Shown piece after piece: positions 1 through 9,537 of a stretch of DNA of 64,000 bases. The stretch comes from Coprococcus eutactus (GTDB lineage: Bacteria; Bacillota; Clostridia; Lachnospirales; Lachnospiraceae), in NCBI RefSeq assembly GCF_025149915.1, contig NZ_CP102278.1, positions 2,401,501 to 2,465,500 on the forward strand, in the 5' to 3' direction. The first letter of the stretch is position 1. The number at the start of each line of letters is the position of its first letter. The translations under genes were made by a program, and so were the position numbers. The notes beneath the pieces are model-generated. The model saw nothing but the letters and a program-made list of their open reading frames with translations, was not told where the DNA came from and made no database searches.

Positions 1-5
1 GAGAA

Positions 6-1184
6 TTGAATGAATTTGAAAAGAATAAAATTCCACTTTGTGCAGCTGAAACATACATTTCTGATTTTTCTAAACAGGCACTAATTTCTAATTATGAAGG
101 GAAATATTCATTTGTAGATTCAAATGGCACTAATTCTTTTATCGGAGGAACATATGTATTTAGATTAAATGAATTATTAAAGAAAGAATGTCAGCTATTA
201 TTTAATGCTAAGTATACTAATGCAGATACAGTGACAGGAATTAATTGTTTTACCATATGTGCAATGTCGCTATTAAAGAATACTGACTCCGTTCTTATAA
301 CCACTCCAGATCAAGGTGGTCATGCCTCTATACCTATTATTCTAGAAAAACTTGGCGTTAATTATGAAGCAATTCCTTATGATTATGATAATTATCAAAT
401 TAATTACAAAGAATTAAATAATTTATGTAAATCTGGATTATACAAATTCTTAATATTCTGTCAGTCAGATATTATTAATCCACCTGATATGTCTAAAATA
501 TCATTACCTGATTCAATGGGAATTATTTATGATGGAACACAAACTCTTGGTCTTATTGCCGCTGGGGTGTTGGAAAATCCCTTAGAATATATCAATAATA
601 TAGTATTAATTGGTGGCACACACAAAACATTACCTGCACCTGCATGTGGACTTATTATGACCAATTGTAGTAATTACCAACAACAACTGCAAAAAAATAT
701 TACTCCCAATTATTTAAGAAATACTCAACCAAATCATATAGCGGCTTTATTACTTGCACTTATTGAACAAGAAAATTTTGGAAAATCCTATCAAAATTTA
801 ACTGTAAAAATAGCAAATCAACTTGCTGAAGAACTTTCTAATTTAGGTTTTAATATTGCAAAATTGAAAAGTAACAAATATACATATACGCATCAATTAT
901 TTATTTTGATGAATAGTTTAGATACTAATGAATTTTATCAAACAGCTGAAAACTATAATATTACATTAAATAAAAAACATAAACGTTTATTTGCTAATGA
1001 TGGCATAAGAATAGGTACTCAGGAAATTGCTCGCTATAATTGGAAATTTGGTGATGTTAAAATGCTGGCACAACTATTATATGCTATAAAAAACCATAAT
1101 GAGAAAGATATTATATATTACAGAAATAAATTAATTTTATTGAAAACCCCAGCTTTCACATTTGAGGATATATCTATAAAATAG
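6..1184 (+). CDS. SHMT-like PLP-dependent enzyme (fold type I), possibly 5'-incomplete
   Basis: The protein resembles serine hydroxymethyltransferase across its length. It has an N-terminal LCAAETYIS stretch like the SHMT LIASENFVS, a GGHAS segment like the SHMT SHGGH loop, and a THKTL motif whose K207 should hold pyridoxal phosphate. The SHMT aspartate block DMAHIAG is replaced by DGTQTLG at D176, so the histidine there is lost. This suggests a specialised amino-acid enzyme, not housekeeping GlyA. The only in-frame start seen is TTG at position 6; the frame is open to the window edge and the N-terminus is shorter than in SHMT, so the true start may lie upstream. The gene is very AT-rich and converges on the next gene with an 11-bp overlap, which suggests acquired DNA. 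The substrate is unknown. Confidence 0.65.
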   Translation: MNEFEKNKIPLCAAETYISDFSKQALISNYEGKYSFVDSNGTNSFIGGTYVFRLNELLKKECQLLFNAKYTNADTVTGINCFTICAMSLLKNTDSVLITTPDQGGHASIPIILEKLGVNYEAIPYDYDNYQINYKELNNLCKSGLYKFLIFCQSDIINPPDMSKISLPDSMGIIYDGTQTLGLIAAGVLENPLEYINNIVLIGGTHKTLPAPACGLIMTNCSNYQQQLQKNITPNYLRNTQPNHIAALLLALIEQENFGKSYQNLTVKIANQLAEELSNLGFNIAKLKSNKYTYTHQLFILMNSLDTNEFYQTAENYNITLNKKHKRLFANDGIRIGTQEIARYNWKFGDVKMLAQLLYAIKNHNEKDIIYYRNKLILLKTPAFTFEDISIK

Positions 1185-2913
1185 GCATAATTCTTGTATC
1201 TATTTGTTCTTGTATTTCTGCGGCATTTGGATCCCCTAATTCAATATTTCTTATCCTATGCCGCACTATACAAGAATATGCATTATCTTGGCATAAATTA
1301 TTAATTTCATTATCAGGCATTAATTCATAATCCAAATTAAGTCCCTTTACTTTGATTAAATAATACATAATCAAATTAGTTTGAAGACGAATATTATTAT
1401 CGATAGTTACATCCATGCAATGTTTGTATTCAATCACAGATTTGTCATATTGTTTATACAATCTATATATTTCAGCTTTAATAAAATACGCATTTGCCCT
1501 TAGTCGATTATTTTCTCCCTCATATACTTTAATAACTTCATCAATGCATTGAATTAACATCTCTTCTTTTGACGGCTTTTTATCATAGAAAATAAATATC
1601 GGTTTATAGCGTTTTAATTTATAATTGTCAAAATCAGTACAATTCAAAGAACTATTTGATGCATTGAAAAATTTCTTTTTAAATTCTTTAAGTGAATCAT
1701 CGGAAGAATATGGAACGCTTAAATCATTTATAAAATATTTAGCTGCCAAGATACCAAGTGAATCAACTAAAGCTGCAAAAGAATTGTCTTTAATACTGTC
1801 TAATATTTCAAGTGCTTCATTACAATGCCATAGGTGCTTATTATAATGTGCCTTATGTAATTCAATTTCATATTTTTGATTATATTTTTTATATGATGGT
1901 ATTTCAATAATAGATAATGTTGCTAGTGCTGTTTCATATTGGTTTAACATATGCTCGCAGTTTGAAAGTATAAGGTTATATTTATAGGTTAAATGCATAT
2001 TATTACTAAAATTATTCTTATATTCCACCTCGAACTTTCTCAAATTATCTCTAGCTATTTGATACTTTCCTACAATAATATCTATTTCTATCTTATGAAG
2101 ACATTTTTCATATTCAGTTGGTGTTTTATTTGATATATCTTTAATCCATGATACACCTTTTTGTTCACTAAGCAATGCTGTGATTCGTCCAATATTTCCA
2201 TCTGTTAATTGGAAAAGTGTATTGATTTCAAATTGTGTAAGTGTACTAATATTAGGATATATTTTGCTTATTTTATTTTGCAATTCATTAATATTATTTT
2301 GTGGAAATTCAGACATAGTATGTGTTGTCAGTGCTAAATTAATTTTATTTTTTAAAATATAAATCATTTGAAAATGGAACTGTTTTTGTTTGTCTAAAAT
2401 AGCACTAATTTTTTCAACATTATCAAAGATTAATACATTCTTACTTGTAATAATATTATCTATAAAATATTTGTCAAATTCTTTAGCTGTTAAACTATCC
2501 ATATCCAAATAATCTGCCTTTATATATTGACATTTGTACTGTATATTTTTAAATTCTGAATCCTTAGGATTATTAATAAAATCACACAGTCTTTTAGCCA
2601 TCCAACTTTTTCCGCATTGTTCTTCGTTTCCTGCTATTTCAACACAATGTTCATTAATGTTTAAAATGCGGATGATATCCTCTAAATCGTTTTTTCTATC
2701 AGTAAATATTGATTCAGTCAATCTATTTTTTCTAGCATTCTTTGATTTGTGTTGTTCAATAATAAGTGGAATTACCGAATATATAGATGGAATTACAACT
2801 ATAACTGCTGAAAGCACTCCAACCCATATATTATTATATGCTCTAAATCCCACTATGGTAGCGATTATAGCAAGAACCCCCAATGATATATATAAACATT
2901 TTGTTTTATTCAT
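1174..2913 (-). CDS. Membrane-anchored P-loop NTPase with C-terminal helical (TPR-like) repeats
   Basis: Two hydrophobic segments at about residues 7-25 and 29-51 anchor the N-terminus. A Walker A-type sequence follows at 95-103 (GNEEQCGKS) and a Walker B-like strand at 159-166 (NVLIFDNV). Residues from about 270 onward are regular amphipathic helices with TPR character. This order (anchor, NTPase, repeats) resembles STAND-type signalling ATPases, many of which act in stress sensing or defence, but no effector domain is visible. The DNA is AT-rich like its convergent neighbour. The stop overlaps the end of the SHMT-like gene, so the two share only a 3' junction. The specific role is unknown. 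Confidence 0.6.
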   Translation of the reverse strand: MNKTKCLYISLGVLAIIATIVGFRAYNNIWVGVLSAVIVVIPSIYSVIPLIIEQHKSKNARKNRLTESIFTDRKNDLEDIIRILNINEHCVEIAGNEEQCGKSWMAKRLCDFINNPKDSEFKNIQYKCQYIKADYLDMDSLTAKEFDKYFIDNIITSKNVLIFDNVEKISAILDKQKQFHFQMIYILKNKINLALTTHTMSEFPQNNINELQNKISKIYPNISTLTQFEINTLFQLTDGNIGRITALLSEQKGVSWIKDISNKTPTEYEKCLHKIEIDIIVGKYQIARDNLRKFEVEYKNNFSNNMHLTYKYNLILSNCEHMLNQYETALATLSIIEIPSYKKYNQKYEIELHKAHYNKHLWHCNEALEILDSIKDNSFAALVDSLGILAAKYFINDLSVPYSSDDSLKEFKKKFFNASNSSLNCTDFDNYKLKRYKPIFIFYDKKPSKEEMLIQCIDEVIKVYEGENNRLRANAYFIKAEIYRLYKQYDKSVIEYKHCMDVTIDNNIRLQTNLIMYYLIKVKGLNLDYELMPDNEINNLCQDNAYSCIVRHRIRNIELGDPNAAEIQEQIDTRIMPIL

Positions 2914-3280
2914 GGTATTCTTCCTCCCATTTTCCCCTAAATGACTGATAATACTTGATTATCCATCATTTTTTAACTTTACCTCAATACCCACGACTAC
3001 TTAATAATATAATAACAAACTATATCATATTTACCATTAAATGTCATTACTATATTATTTAATTTTACTATATATAAATGTTTTTATATTGTTTTTTCTA
3101 TAGATATAGATTTTCCCCAACCTAACAAAAATTTTCAATACATTATTGTTTGTTATCCTGAACTTTATATGATAAAATTTATTCAGTTAGTATATTCTAA
3201 CCCAATAGTTAAATTGGATTTGTCAGCCCCACCACTGCGGATTCTAATAGACTGGCATCAAGTTATGGGAGGTAAATGAG
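2914..3280. other. AT-rich intergenic spacer, boundary of the AT-rich segment
   Basis: This gap of about 370 bp separates the leftward NTPase gene from the rightward ATC-hydrolase-like gene, so it must hold both promoters. It is AT-rich until about 3220 and then takes on the base composition of the rest of the window. No repeat, tRNA end or integrase site was recognised. A GGGAGG ribosome site sits before the 3281 start. Confidence 0.5.
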
Positions 3281-3943
3281 ATGAAACGGGCATATTCAGT
3301 ATCGAGCTATGCAAAGCTTTACGAAAAATACTGCAAAGAGAATCTTCCGTCCGAGGCGGATGGTATATTCAAAAAGGCTGATGAATATTACAGGGAATTT
3401 ATGCGCAGGGACATGCCGGATCTCGGCAAAAATATGATGGCGGCCAATATGTATGACTGGTTCACCATCATATCATTTTATGAGGCAAGCGATCACAGGC
3501 TTGACGGCGAGGTTCTTCTCACGATCAAACGGGAATCTACTGAGAAGATGAAATTCCTTGGAAAAATTGTCAATGGCAACAAGAGCAACTGGCCATACAA
3601 AGTATTTGAAAAAACCTATGTGAAGTTCAACAAAATGCAACAGGAACACCAGGCTAAAGGAGAATGGATGGATAGCTGGAAAGTTGAGATCAACCCAGAT
3701 GGCAGGACTGAAGGGTTCTGCTTCCATCTGATCGGCTGCCCTATAGCCAAGCATGCGAAGGAGCACGGCTATGCAGATCTGCTCCCTTATCTGTGCAGAA
3801 CTGACCACTACCTTGCGGAGGTCATGCACGCCCGCCTGATCCGTACACAGACCGAGGCTCTTGGCGGTGATTGCTGCGACTACTGGTATGTCGGCGACGA
3901 AAGTCCTGCACTGGAGCAGTATAAGGATCTTGAGAAAATATAA
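3281..3943 (+). CDS. L-2-amino-thiazoline-4-carboxylic acid hydrolase family protein
   Basis: The C-terminal half has the hallmark pattern of this family: GCPIAKHAKEHG, then LPYLCRTDHYLAEVMHARL, then GGDCCDYWY. The family is named for an enzyme of bacterial L-cysteine formation from thiazoline carboxylate, but most clostridial members have no tested substrate, so the call is at family level. At 220 aa it is of ordinary length, with no signal peptide or membrane segment. A GGGAGG site precedes the ATG at good spacing. It stands alone and is followed by a bidirectional terminator shared with the convergent FliB-like gene. Confidence 0.75.
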   Translation: MKRAYSVSSYAKLYEKYCKENLPSEADGIFKKADEYYREFMRRDMPDLGKNMMAANMYDWFTIISFYEASDHRLDGEVLLTIKRESTEKMKFLGKIVNGNKSNWPYKVFEKTYVKFNKMQQEHQAKGEWMDSWKVEINPDGRTEGFCFHLIGCPIAKHAKEHGYADLLPYLCRTDHYLAEVMHARLIRTQTEALGGDCCDYWYVGDESPALEQYKDLEKI

Positions 3944-3961
3944 CTATTCCCACACATGACC

Positions 3962-4003
3962 AAAAGCAAGCACCTGTTTCTGATATAACGATGCTTGCTT
4001 TTT
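3962..4003. terminator. Bidirectional rho-independent terminator
   Basis: Arms AAGCAAGCA (3964-3972) and TGCTTGCTT (3992-4000) flank a loop of about 19 nt, with A-runs on the left and a T-run on the right. It lies between two convergent genes. Confidence 0.8.
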
Positions 4004-4006
4004 TAT

Positions 4007-5179
4007 TTACAGACCAAACCAATCTAGAACCTCAACCTGTTCAAGATTCTCGTCCGAATGCTCTATCTCCCTGGAATATCTGTAAGAGAGCTCTATGAGA
4101 TCATCCGCCGACAAAGTCTCACCATTTCTGAGCCATCTAGCCATGAGCAGCATATAGAGTTCAACCGCATGTCCGACGCATGCGTTTACCTTGCCGGATA
4201 TATTATCGTCGTACACTGCGCCGAGAAGGTATATCGAGATGAAGTAGACTATGATCTGTTCAAGGAATATGTCCATCGTCATGCGATGCTCACCCTCAAT
4301 CACATTGTCCTCAGTCACAACACTCTCAGCAATATCCGATTTCTGTCCAAGATGACATCCTGTAACCTCGCAGTTACTTCTCCACCAAGCTTCAAACAGT
4401 CTCCGATTCTCCGTAAATGTTTCCTCGCCCCCACCAAACAAAAGCTCCTGCGACTCTATGAGCACATCCTCCCAGTCATCATACAAAAGTTCAAGATCTT
4501 CAATGAGAAACATAGCCTGCTTCTGAAGTAACATATACTCTTCATGGTCTCCGTGGATCTGTGGCTTATCCTGCTCATCTGTCTCATCCCACATGACCAG
4601 ATCGCCCTCGTCATAGTGTCTCTGAGCCGACGCACCGATCTGAATCACCCGCTCTATTCTGTTCCGGATGTTCACACTTCTGTCCTGAATGACATTCAGT
4701 ATCGCCTCCCGGATATCCTCCAGATTGGAGTACAGGAAATAATCAAAATCATCGAACACCTCGTCCTCGTCATCTTCCTCAGTCACAAATGTCACCTTGT
4801 CCGTGATGTTCATCAGTATACGTGCCACCTCAGGACATGAAAGTGATAACGAAACCTCGCGCACGTTCTCGAATTCCTCCGTATGTCTCGGATATTCCCT
4901 GCAGGTGGTACAAAGGCTTTCCTTACCCATATGTATATACATGTCACATAGCATATCATCCCGCAGAAATGCACACTTTCCACTTCTGCCGTGTCTGAAA
5001 ACGCCTTCTTTCCAATTTACCTTGCGGCGCAGCTCATCCCTGTACTCACCATTATAATCCTCATATTTTTCCAACGAATCATCATCTATCACTATCTGCC
5101 ATTTGCCGCAGCATGTGTCCGGGCATTTGTCCGCTATACAATTGAATTTCTTATAATAATCCGGGTATGTGTAAATCAT
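4007..5179 (-). CDS. FliB-like cysteine-cluster protein (flagellin lysine-N-methylase family)
   Basis: The N-terminus has the cysteine layout of the YkgJ/FliB group: FNCIADKCPDTCCGKW at about residues 12-27, then CAFL, MLCDMY and CTTCREYPR. These cysteines probably bind a metal or Fe-S cluster. FliB was named as a flagellin lysine methylase, but many Firmicutes carry such proteins without nearby flagellar genes, as here, so the substrate is open. I start at ATG 5179 because AGGAG lies 5 nt upstream; an ATG eight codons earlier has no such site. It lies 37 bp downstream of the histidine kinase gene on the same strand and may be read through from it. Confidence 0.7.
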   Translation of the reverse strand: MIYTYPDYYKKFNCIADKCPDTCCGKWQIVIDDDSLEKYEDYNGEYRDELRRKVNWKEGVFRHGRSGKCAFLRDDMLCDMYIHMGKESLCTTCREYPRHTEEFENVREVSLSLSCPEVARILMNITDKVTFVTEEDDEDEVFDDFDYFLYSNLEDIREAILNVIQDRSVNIRNRIERVIQIGASAQRHYDEGDLVMWDETDEQDKPQIHGDHEEYMLLQKQAMFLIEDLELLYDDWEDVLIESQELLFGGGEETFTENRRLFEAWWRSNCEVTGCHLGQKSDIAESVVTEDNVIEGEHRMTMDIFLEQIIVYFISIYLLGAVYDDNISGKVNACVGHAVELYMLLMARWLRNGETLSADDLIELSYRYSREIEHSDENLEQVEVLDWFGL

Positions 5180-5216
5180 ATGTACTCCTTTATATATAAT
5201 CATGCCATTATTCCAT

Positions 5217-6254
5217 TCATCGGCTCTGCAGCACGATCACGAACTTGTTACCGCCCTTTTGGGGAATAACACTTAACATTCCGCCCTGTTTTTCTATGAT
5301 CTCCCTTGACAGATAAAGGCCTATTCCAACACCATCCTTGTCACCGGAATTTCTGCCACGGTAAAACCTCTCAAATATATGTGTACGCTCATCCTCTCCT
5401 ATTGGTTCATTCTCATCTGTCACACTGATTTCAACCGTGAGCCCTAGTTTTCTGACCGACAGGACTATCTCACTTCCAGTTTTTCCGTATTTTATCGCAT
5501 TATCCAAAAGATTGAAACACGCTTCCGCAGTCCATCTTCTGTCATGCTGTATATCACATTTCACCTGTTCATCGTATCTGATAGTTATATCGGCGTTTTT
5601 CGCACTCACATATACATCTTTCACTGCCTGCAGCACAGTGTCATTTATACTCTGGCTTTTCACATCGAGATTGATAAGTCCGCTTTCCAGTCTGGATACC
5701 TTTATCATACTCTCCGAGAGAAATGACAAGCGCTCCACCGCCAGTTCAAGGACTTGCAAGTACCTAGTACGCTCATCATCACTTATATCCGGATTTTTCA
5801 GAAAATCCGTGTACATCCTCAGGTTCGATATTGGTGTCTTCAGTTGATGGGAAAGATCCGATACCAGCCCCTTAATATTCTCATGCTCCAGCCTCTCTCT
5901 GGAATTCTGAAGCTTCAGTGCATCGATTATCTTGTCAACCTTGCTCTGCAGCCTTGATACCAGCGAGTCATCATTTTCCGGAAATACCTGCTGCCGTTTC
6001 AGCTCAGAGAGATTGTCCAGAAGATCCGACATAGCTGCCACGACCTCCGAAATAAAGTCATCATCTGCCTTCTGCAGCAACTTTATGACAACATACATAA
6101 CTACACCACACGCCAGTGCGCCTATGGCCGCAAATATTTTTTCTGAACATACATACTCAAATACTGCTAAAAACACAAACAAAAGAAGTGAGCATACATA
6201 CAGCATCCTCACTCTCTTCGTATATTTACCATAGTTTTCAATATATTTATCCAT
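5217..6254 (-). CDS. Sensor histidine kinase with two TM segments and a tiny extracellular loop
   Basis: Two membrane helices (about 17-35 and 39-59) are joined by only a few residues, the form of intramembrane-sensing kinases that read an associated ABC transporter. The HisKA box has H136 (LSHQLKTP). The HATPase domain shows the N box (NLLDNAIKYG) and the G box (GVGIGLYLS). It follows the response regulator gene by 24 bp, and the ABC transporter genes lie just upstream on the same strand. The set resembles peptide-antibiotic sensing and export modules such as BceRS-AB and VraSR/FG; that role is inferred from layout. Confidence 0.85.
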   Translation of the reverse strand: MDKYIENYGKYTKRVRMLYVCSLLLFVFLAVFEYVCSEKIFAAIGALACGVVMYVVIKLLQKADDDFISEVVAAMSDLLDNLSELKRQQVFPENDDSLVSRLQSKVDKIIDALKLQNSRERLEHENIKGLVSDLSHQLKTPISNLRMYTDFLKNPDISDDERTRYLQVLELAVERLSFLSESMIKVSRLESGLINLDVKSQSINDTVLQAVKDVYVSAKNADITIRYDEQVKCDIQHDRRWTAEACFNLLDNAIKYGKTGSEIVLSVRKLGLTVEISVTDENEPIGEDERTHIFERFYRGRNSGDKDGVGIGLYLSREIIEKQGGMLSVIPQKGGNKFVIVLQSR

Positions 6255-6278
6255 ATTATCTCTGTTATCTACCTCTGC

Positions 6279-6965
6279 CTATGTCTCGCCGAATGTATAT
6301 CCAATTCCAAACACCGTGATCACGTACTCCGGATTGCCGGCATCCTTTTCTATCTTCTGACGCAGTCTTCTGATATGCACATTCAGCGTGTTCTCATCCA
6401 CATAATTTTCATTGTCATCCCAAATCTTCTGTATGATCATATCTCTTGTGAGAACGCGCCCCTTATTTTTTATCAGCAGTTCCAGTATCCTGTATTCCGT
6501 AACGGACAGCTTTATCGGTTCATCCGATATGTACACCTGCATCCGTTCAAAGTCAACACTCATATCCCCATAATGAAAACGTTCGCGCTTTACCCCATCC
6601 GGTGCATTTTCACTTCTTCGAAGGACTGCCTCTATCCGCTGATACAGAAGTTCCACGGAAAACGGCTTCGCTATATAGTCATCGCAGCCGGCCCGGAACC
6701 CCTCTATCATATCAGCCTCCGTATCTCTTGCCGTGAGGAAGATGATCGGGACCTTTGTACTTTTTCTCAGTTCTCTGCAATAGTCAAGGCCCCTTCCATC
6801 GGGAAGGTTTCTGTCAAGCAATATCAGATCGAAGCCATGTTCCAGACAGCCATCCGCCTCCTTGCATGAGTACGCAGTTTCAACTTCGTATCCCCTCTTT
6901 TCAAGGAATAGCTTCACACCTCCACATATGATCACATCATCCTCCACAACCAAAATACGTTTCAT
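6279..6965 (-). CDS. OmpR/PhoB-family response regulator
   Basis: A receiver domain with acidic pocket (VVEDD) and phospho-acceptor D51 (ILLDRNLPDG) is joined to a winged-helix C-terminus ending in VDENTLNVHIRRLRQKI. I chose ATG 6965, which has AGGAG 5 nt upstream; the frame is open five codons further. It is the expected partner of the kinase encoded directly downstream and probably controls the adjacent ABC exporter operon. Confidence 0.9.
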   Translation of the reverse strand: MKRILVVEDDVIICGGVKLFLEKRGYEVETAYSCKEADGCLEHGFDLILLDRNLPDGRGLDYCRELRKSTKVPIIFLTARDTEADMIEGFRAGCDDYIAKPFSVELLYQRIEAVLRRSENAPDGVKRERFHYGDMSVDFERMQVYISDEPIKLSVTEYRILELLIKNKGRVLTRDMIIQKIWDDNENYVDENTLNVHIRRLRQKIEKDAGNPEYVITVFGIGYTFGET

Positions 6966-7029
6966 ACTTTCTCCTATCAATTACATGCTGATTCCATATC
7001 ATTTTCATGACTCCCGGTCTGTCCAATAT

Positions 7030-9537
7030 CTATGATGCTTCTCTCAGCCGGCTTGTCACCGTATCTTTTGTCACAAGTCTGAACACCATCGCCGGAACCA
7101 CAATGCATATAGCAAACAGCACAACAACGACTCCGGCAACAAGTGCATACGGATAATGAAATACTGCATAATCAGCTATATTCACACTTAGCTGGCCAGC
7201 TCCATACATCATAAGGCTTCCAAGCGTCACAATAAGTACTGTTGTTATAATACCATAAAACATGCCCTCGTACATAAGCATATTACGTATCTGCCTCTTT
7301 GTCATTCCAACGCTCTCAAGCACTGCCAGTTCCAGTTTTCTCGTATATACACCGGTGATCATGACATTGATATAATTCACCACTCCGATAAGTATCAATA
7401 TGATCGACATTCCACCACCTATCACCTCAAGCGACAGCATAGACTTCTTGAATTCCGAGCCCTCCACCGACTTGATATCACTCCCGGCTATGACTGGATT
7501 TTCCTTTACGATGCGCTGTACATATGGTGTCACTTCTGATCCTTTTCCTTTCTCCGCATCTGCTATGATGCATGAGATCGCCGCATCCGGAAACAGATCA
7601 TCCATCACCGCATCACTCACAAATATCGCCTCCGGAGCTCCACCAAGTACCCAGTAATATCCGGCGGTGATTGCTGACTGCTCTGTTCTCATCATGGCTG
7701 CACCGACTGAGATCTGTCTCTTCCTGCCCGTCTGGTCATTTACAAGTGTCAGAGTCTTATCCGTCATCCGCTCCGACGCTGATATGGAATCTACATAACC
7801 TATCAGACATACCTCTCCTTTTTCGAATGCATCTATATCAATCTTCTGTCTGGCAGTTTTGTTGTAGAGCTTTATCATATCTGAATTGACCGATATCAGC
7901 GGTGCCCCATACTGTGCCTCACTGTTGGTCGTTGTCTCATAAAATGTCGCAAGAGATTCCGGGTCATCCTCGGTCTCAATAAACGGTGCATAAAGTTCAG
8001 CATCAAATGGCAGTCTTACATTTGCGCTTCTGTCCACCTCTACAGTACCCATACCCGGAATGTTTTGCATCTGATCCGCGATATCTGCCATGGTCGCCTG
8101 AGGCTTAGAGTTATCTGATTCTCCGTCGCCATATAGCACATAATCATTGTGAATATAGTGCTCTATATAACTGTCCGCATCCATGCATGATATAAATGTA
8201 TTCACACACAGAAATGTAACTGAACCCATGAATATTGATGCGAACACAAGTATACTTCTCTTTTTTTCACGAAACACATTCCTCCATGCCATCTTCCAGG
8301 GCCTTCCTCCACTGGTGGACTTATATCTTGTTCCCGATATATTTCCAGCATATTTCATAGCATCGATTGCAGATATCTTCCCGGCATATTTTGCCGGTTT
8401 CCTTGCACTTATAAATACAGTTGCAAATGCAAATACCACGGAAAATACATATATTCCCGGATTGAAACTGACCGCCGATGAAAGTGCAGCTTCCCTGTCT
8501 ACCGACAGCATGTTCATAGCAAGAGGAACAACTCCAAATGACACCGCCGTTCCAAGGAGTACACCTATCGGAATTCCTATACAAGCCAGATATAGTGCCT
8601 GTTTTTTCACTATCTTCTGTATCTGGGACATCGTGGCTCCGATGGTCTTCAGCATTCCATAGAATCTTATATCCTTTGTGACAGATATATACATTACATT
8701 ATATATAAGAAGATATCCACTAAGGAGTATCATAAGAGCTATAATGCCTATACTTATAGCTATAAAAACACGGTTTGAACCATTTTCAGACTGAACATCA
8801 TATTTCACTTCAAACTTCTGATCCTGCCTCAAAGTAACATTTTTCTCAAGTTCATCTTGGAGTTTATCACCCTTGCCCTCCTTTGCGGAGATACTGACAC
8901 GTCCATCCTTCTGCATATCTATTCCCTGGGAATCCACATATTTCTTTGACACCAGGCATACGCTGCTCTTGGCAAATCCTGTGTACCAGCCTGAGAGCAC
9001 AAAATTTTTCCTCTCACCATCCATCACCAAAGTAACATTCTGACCTACCTTTGGCGACGTGATACCCATATTGTCAAGCATCTGCTTTGTGAGCATTATC
9101 TCATTCTCTTCCTTCGGATAACTGCCATTTATATCGGTTATAGCAGGTTTCAGATTCTCATTAAATTCCGTGTCATCATCATACTGAAGCAGATAACTGT
9201 ACTTGCCTGATTCCGTGCTTACCGTCTGTGCATCAATCTGTATTCCCGCCGCAAAAAGTGACGGACAGGACTTTATATCATTTATCTGACCTTCAGATGG
9301 ATGCTCCATATATATAGAAGATCTTGTTCCCTGAAGTCTGAGCTGCATCTGGTTAAGATTTTTAGCTATGGAAAATCCCAATGTAAATACAGCTGTGAAC
9401 ATAAATGTTGTGAGAACGATCGCCAGAATAACAATTACATTTCGCACTTTATTCTGCTTCAACATTCGATGATATATCCTACTCACCGCCGCCTGGTTAT
9501 TGTTTCTAAGCATCCTTCTCACCCCCATTTGCCCCAT
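7030..9537 (-). CDS. FtsX-domain ABC transporter permease
   Basis: This large permease has one N-terminal membrane helix, an extracellular domain, three helices around residues 250-400, a further helix after KKRSILVFAS, a second extracellular domain and three C-terminal helices. That makes two FtsX modules, as in MacB-, SalY- and YtrF-like exporters of peptides or lipids. The ATG at 9537 is preferred because AGGAG sits 6 nt before it, inside the end of the ATPase gene (32-bp overlap), which indicates translational coupling. With the linked two-component system it probably exports or detoxifies a membrane-active peptide; the substrate cannot be read from sequence. Confidence 0.85.
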   Translation of the reverse strand: MGQMGVRRMLRNNNQAAVSRIYHRMLKQNKVRNVIVILAIVLTTFMFTAVFTLGFSIAKNLNQMQLRLQGTRSSIYMEHPSEGQINDIKSCPSLFAAGIQIDAQTVSTESGKYSYLLQYDDDTEFNENLKPAITDINGSYPKEENEIMLTKQMLDNMGITSPKVGQNVTLVMDGERKNFVLSGWYTGFAKSSVCLVSKKYVDSQGIDMQKDGRVSISAKEGKGDKLQDELEKNVTLRQDQKFEVKYDVQSENGSNRVFIAISIGIIALMILLSGYLLIYNVMYISVTKDIRFYGMLKTIGATMSQIQKIVKKQALYLACIGIPIGVLLGTAVSFGVVPLAMNMLSVDREAALSSAVSFNPGIYVFSVVFAFATVFISARKPAKYAGKISAIDAMKYAGNISGTRYKSTSGGRPWKMAWRNVFREKKRSILVFASIFMGSVTFLCVNTFISCMDADSYIEHYIHNDYVLYGDGESDNSKPQATMADIADQMQNIPGMGTVEVDRSANVRLPFDAELYAPFIETEDDPESLATFYETTTNSEAQYGAPLISVNSDMIKLYNKTARQKIDIDAFEKGEVCLIGYVDSISASERMTDKTLTLVNDQTGRKRQISVGAAMMRTEQSAITAGYYWVLGGAPEAIFVSDAVMDDLFPDAAISCIIADAEKGKGSEVTPYVQRIVKENPVIAGSDIKSVEGSEFKKSMLSLEVIGGGMSIILILIGVVNYINVMITGVYTRKLELAVLESVGMTKRQIRNMLMYEGMFYGIITTVLIVTLGSLMMYGAGQLSVNIADYAVFHYPYALVAGVVVVLFAICIVVPAMVFRLVTKDTVTSRLREAS

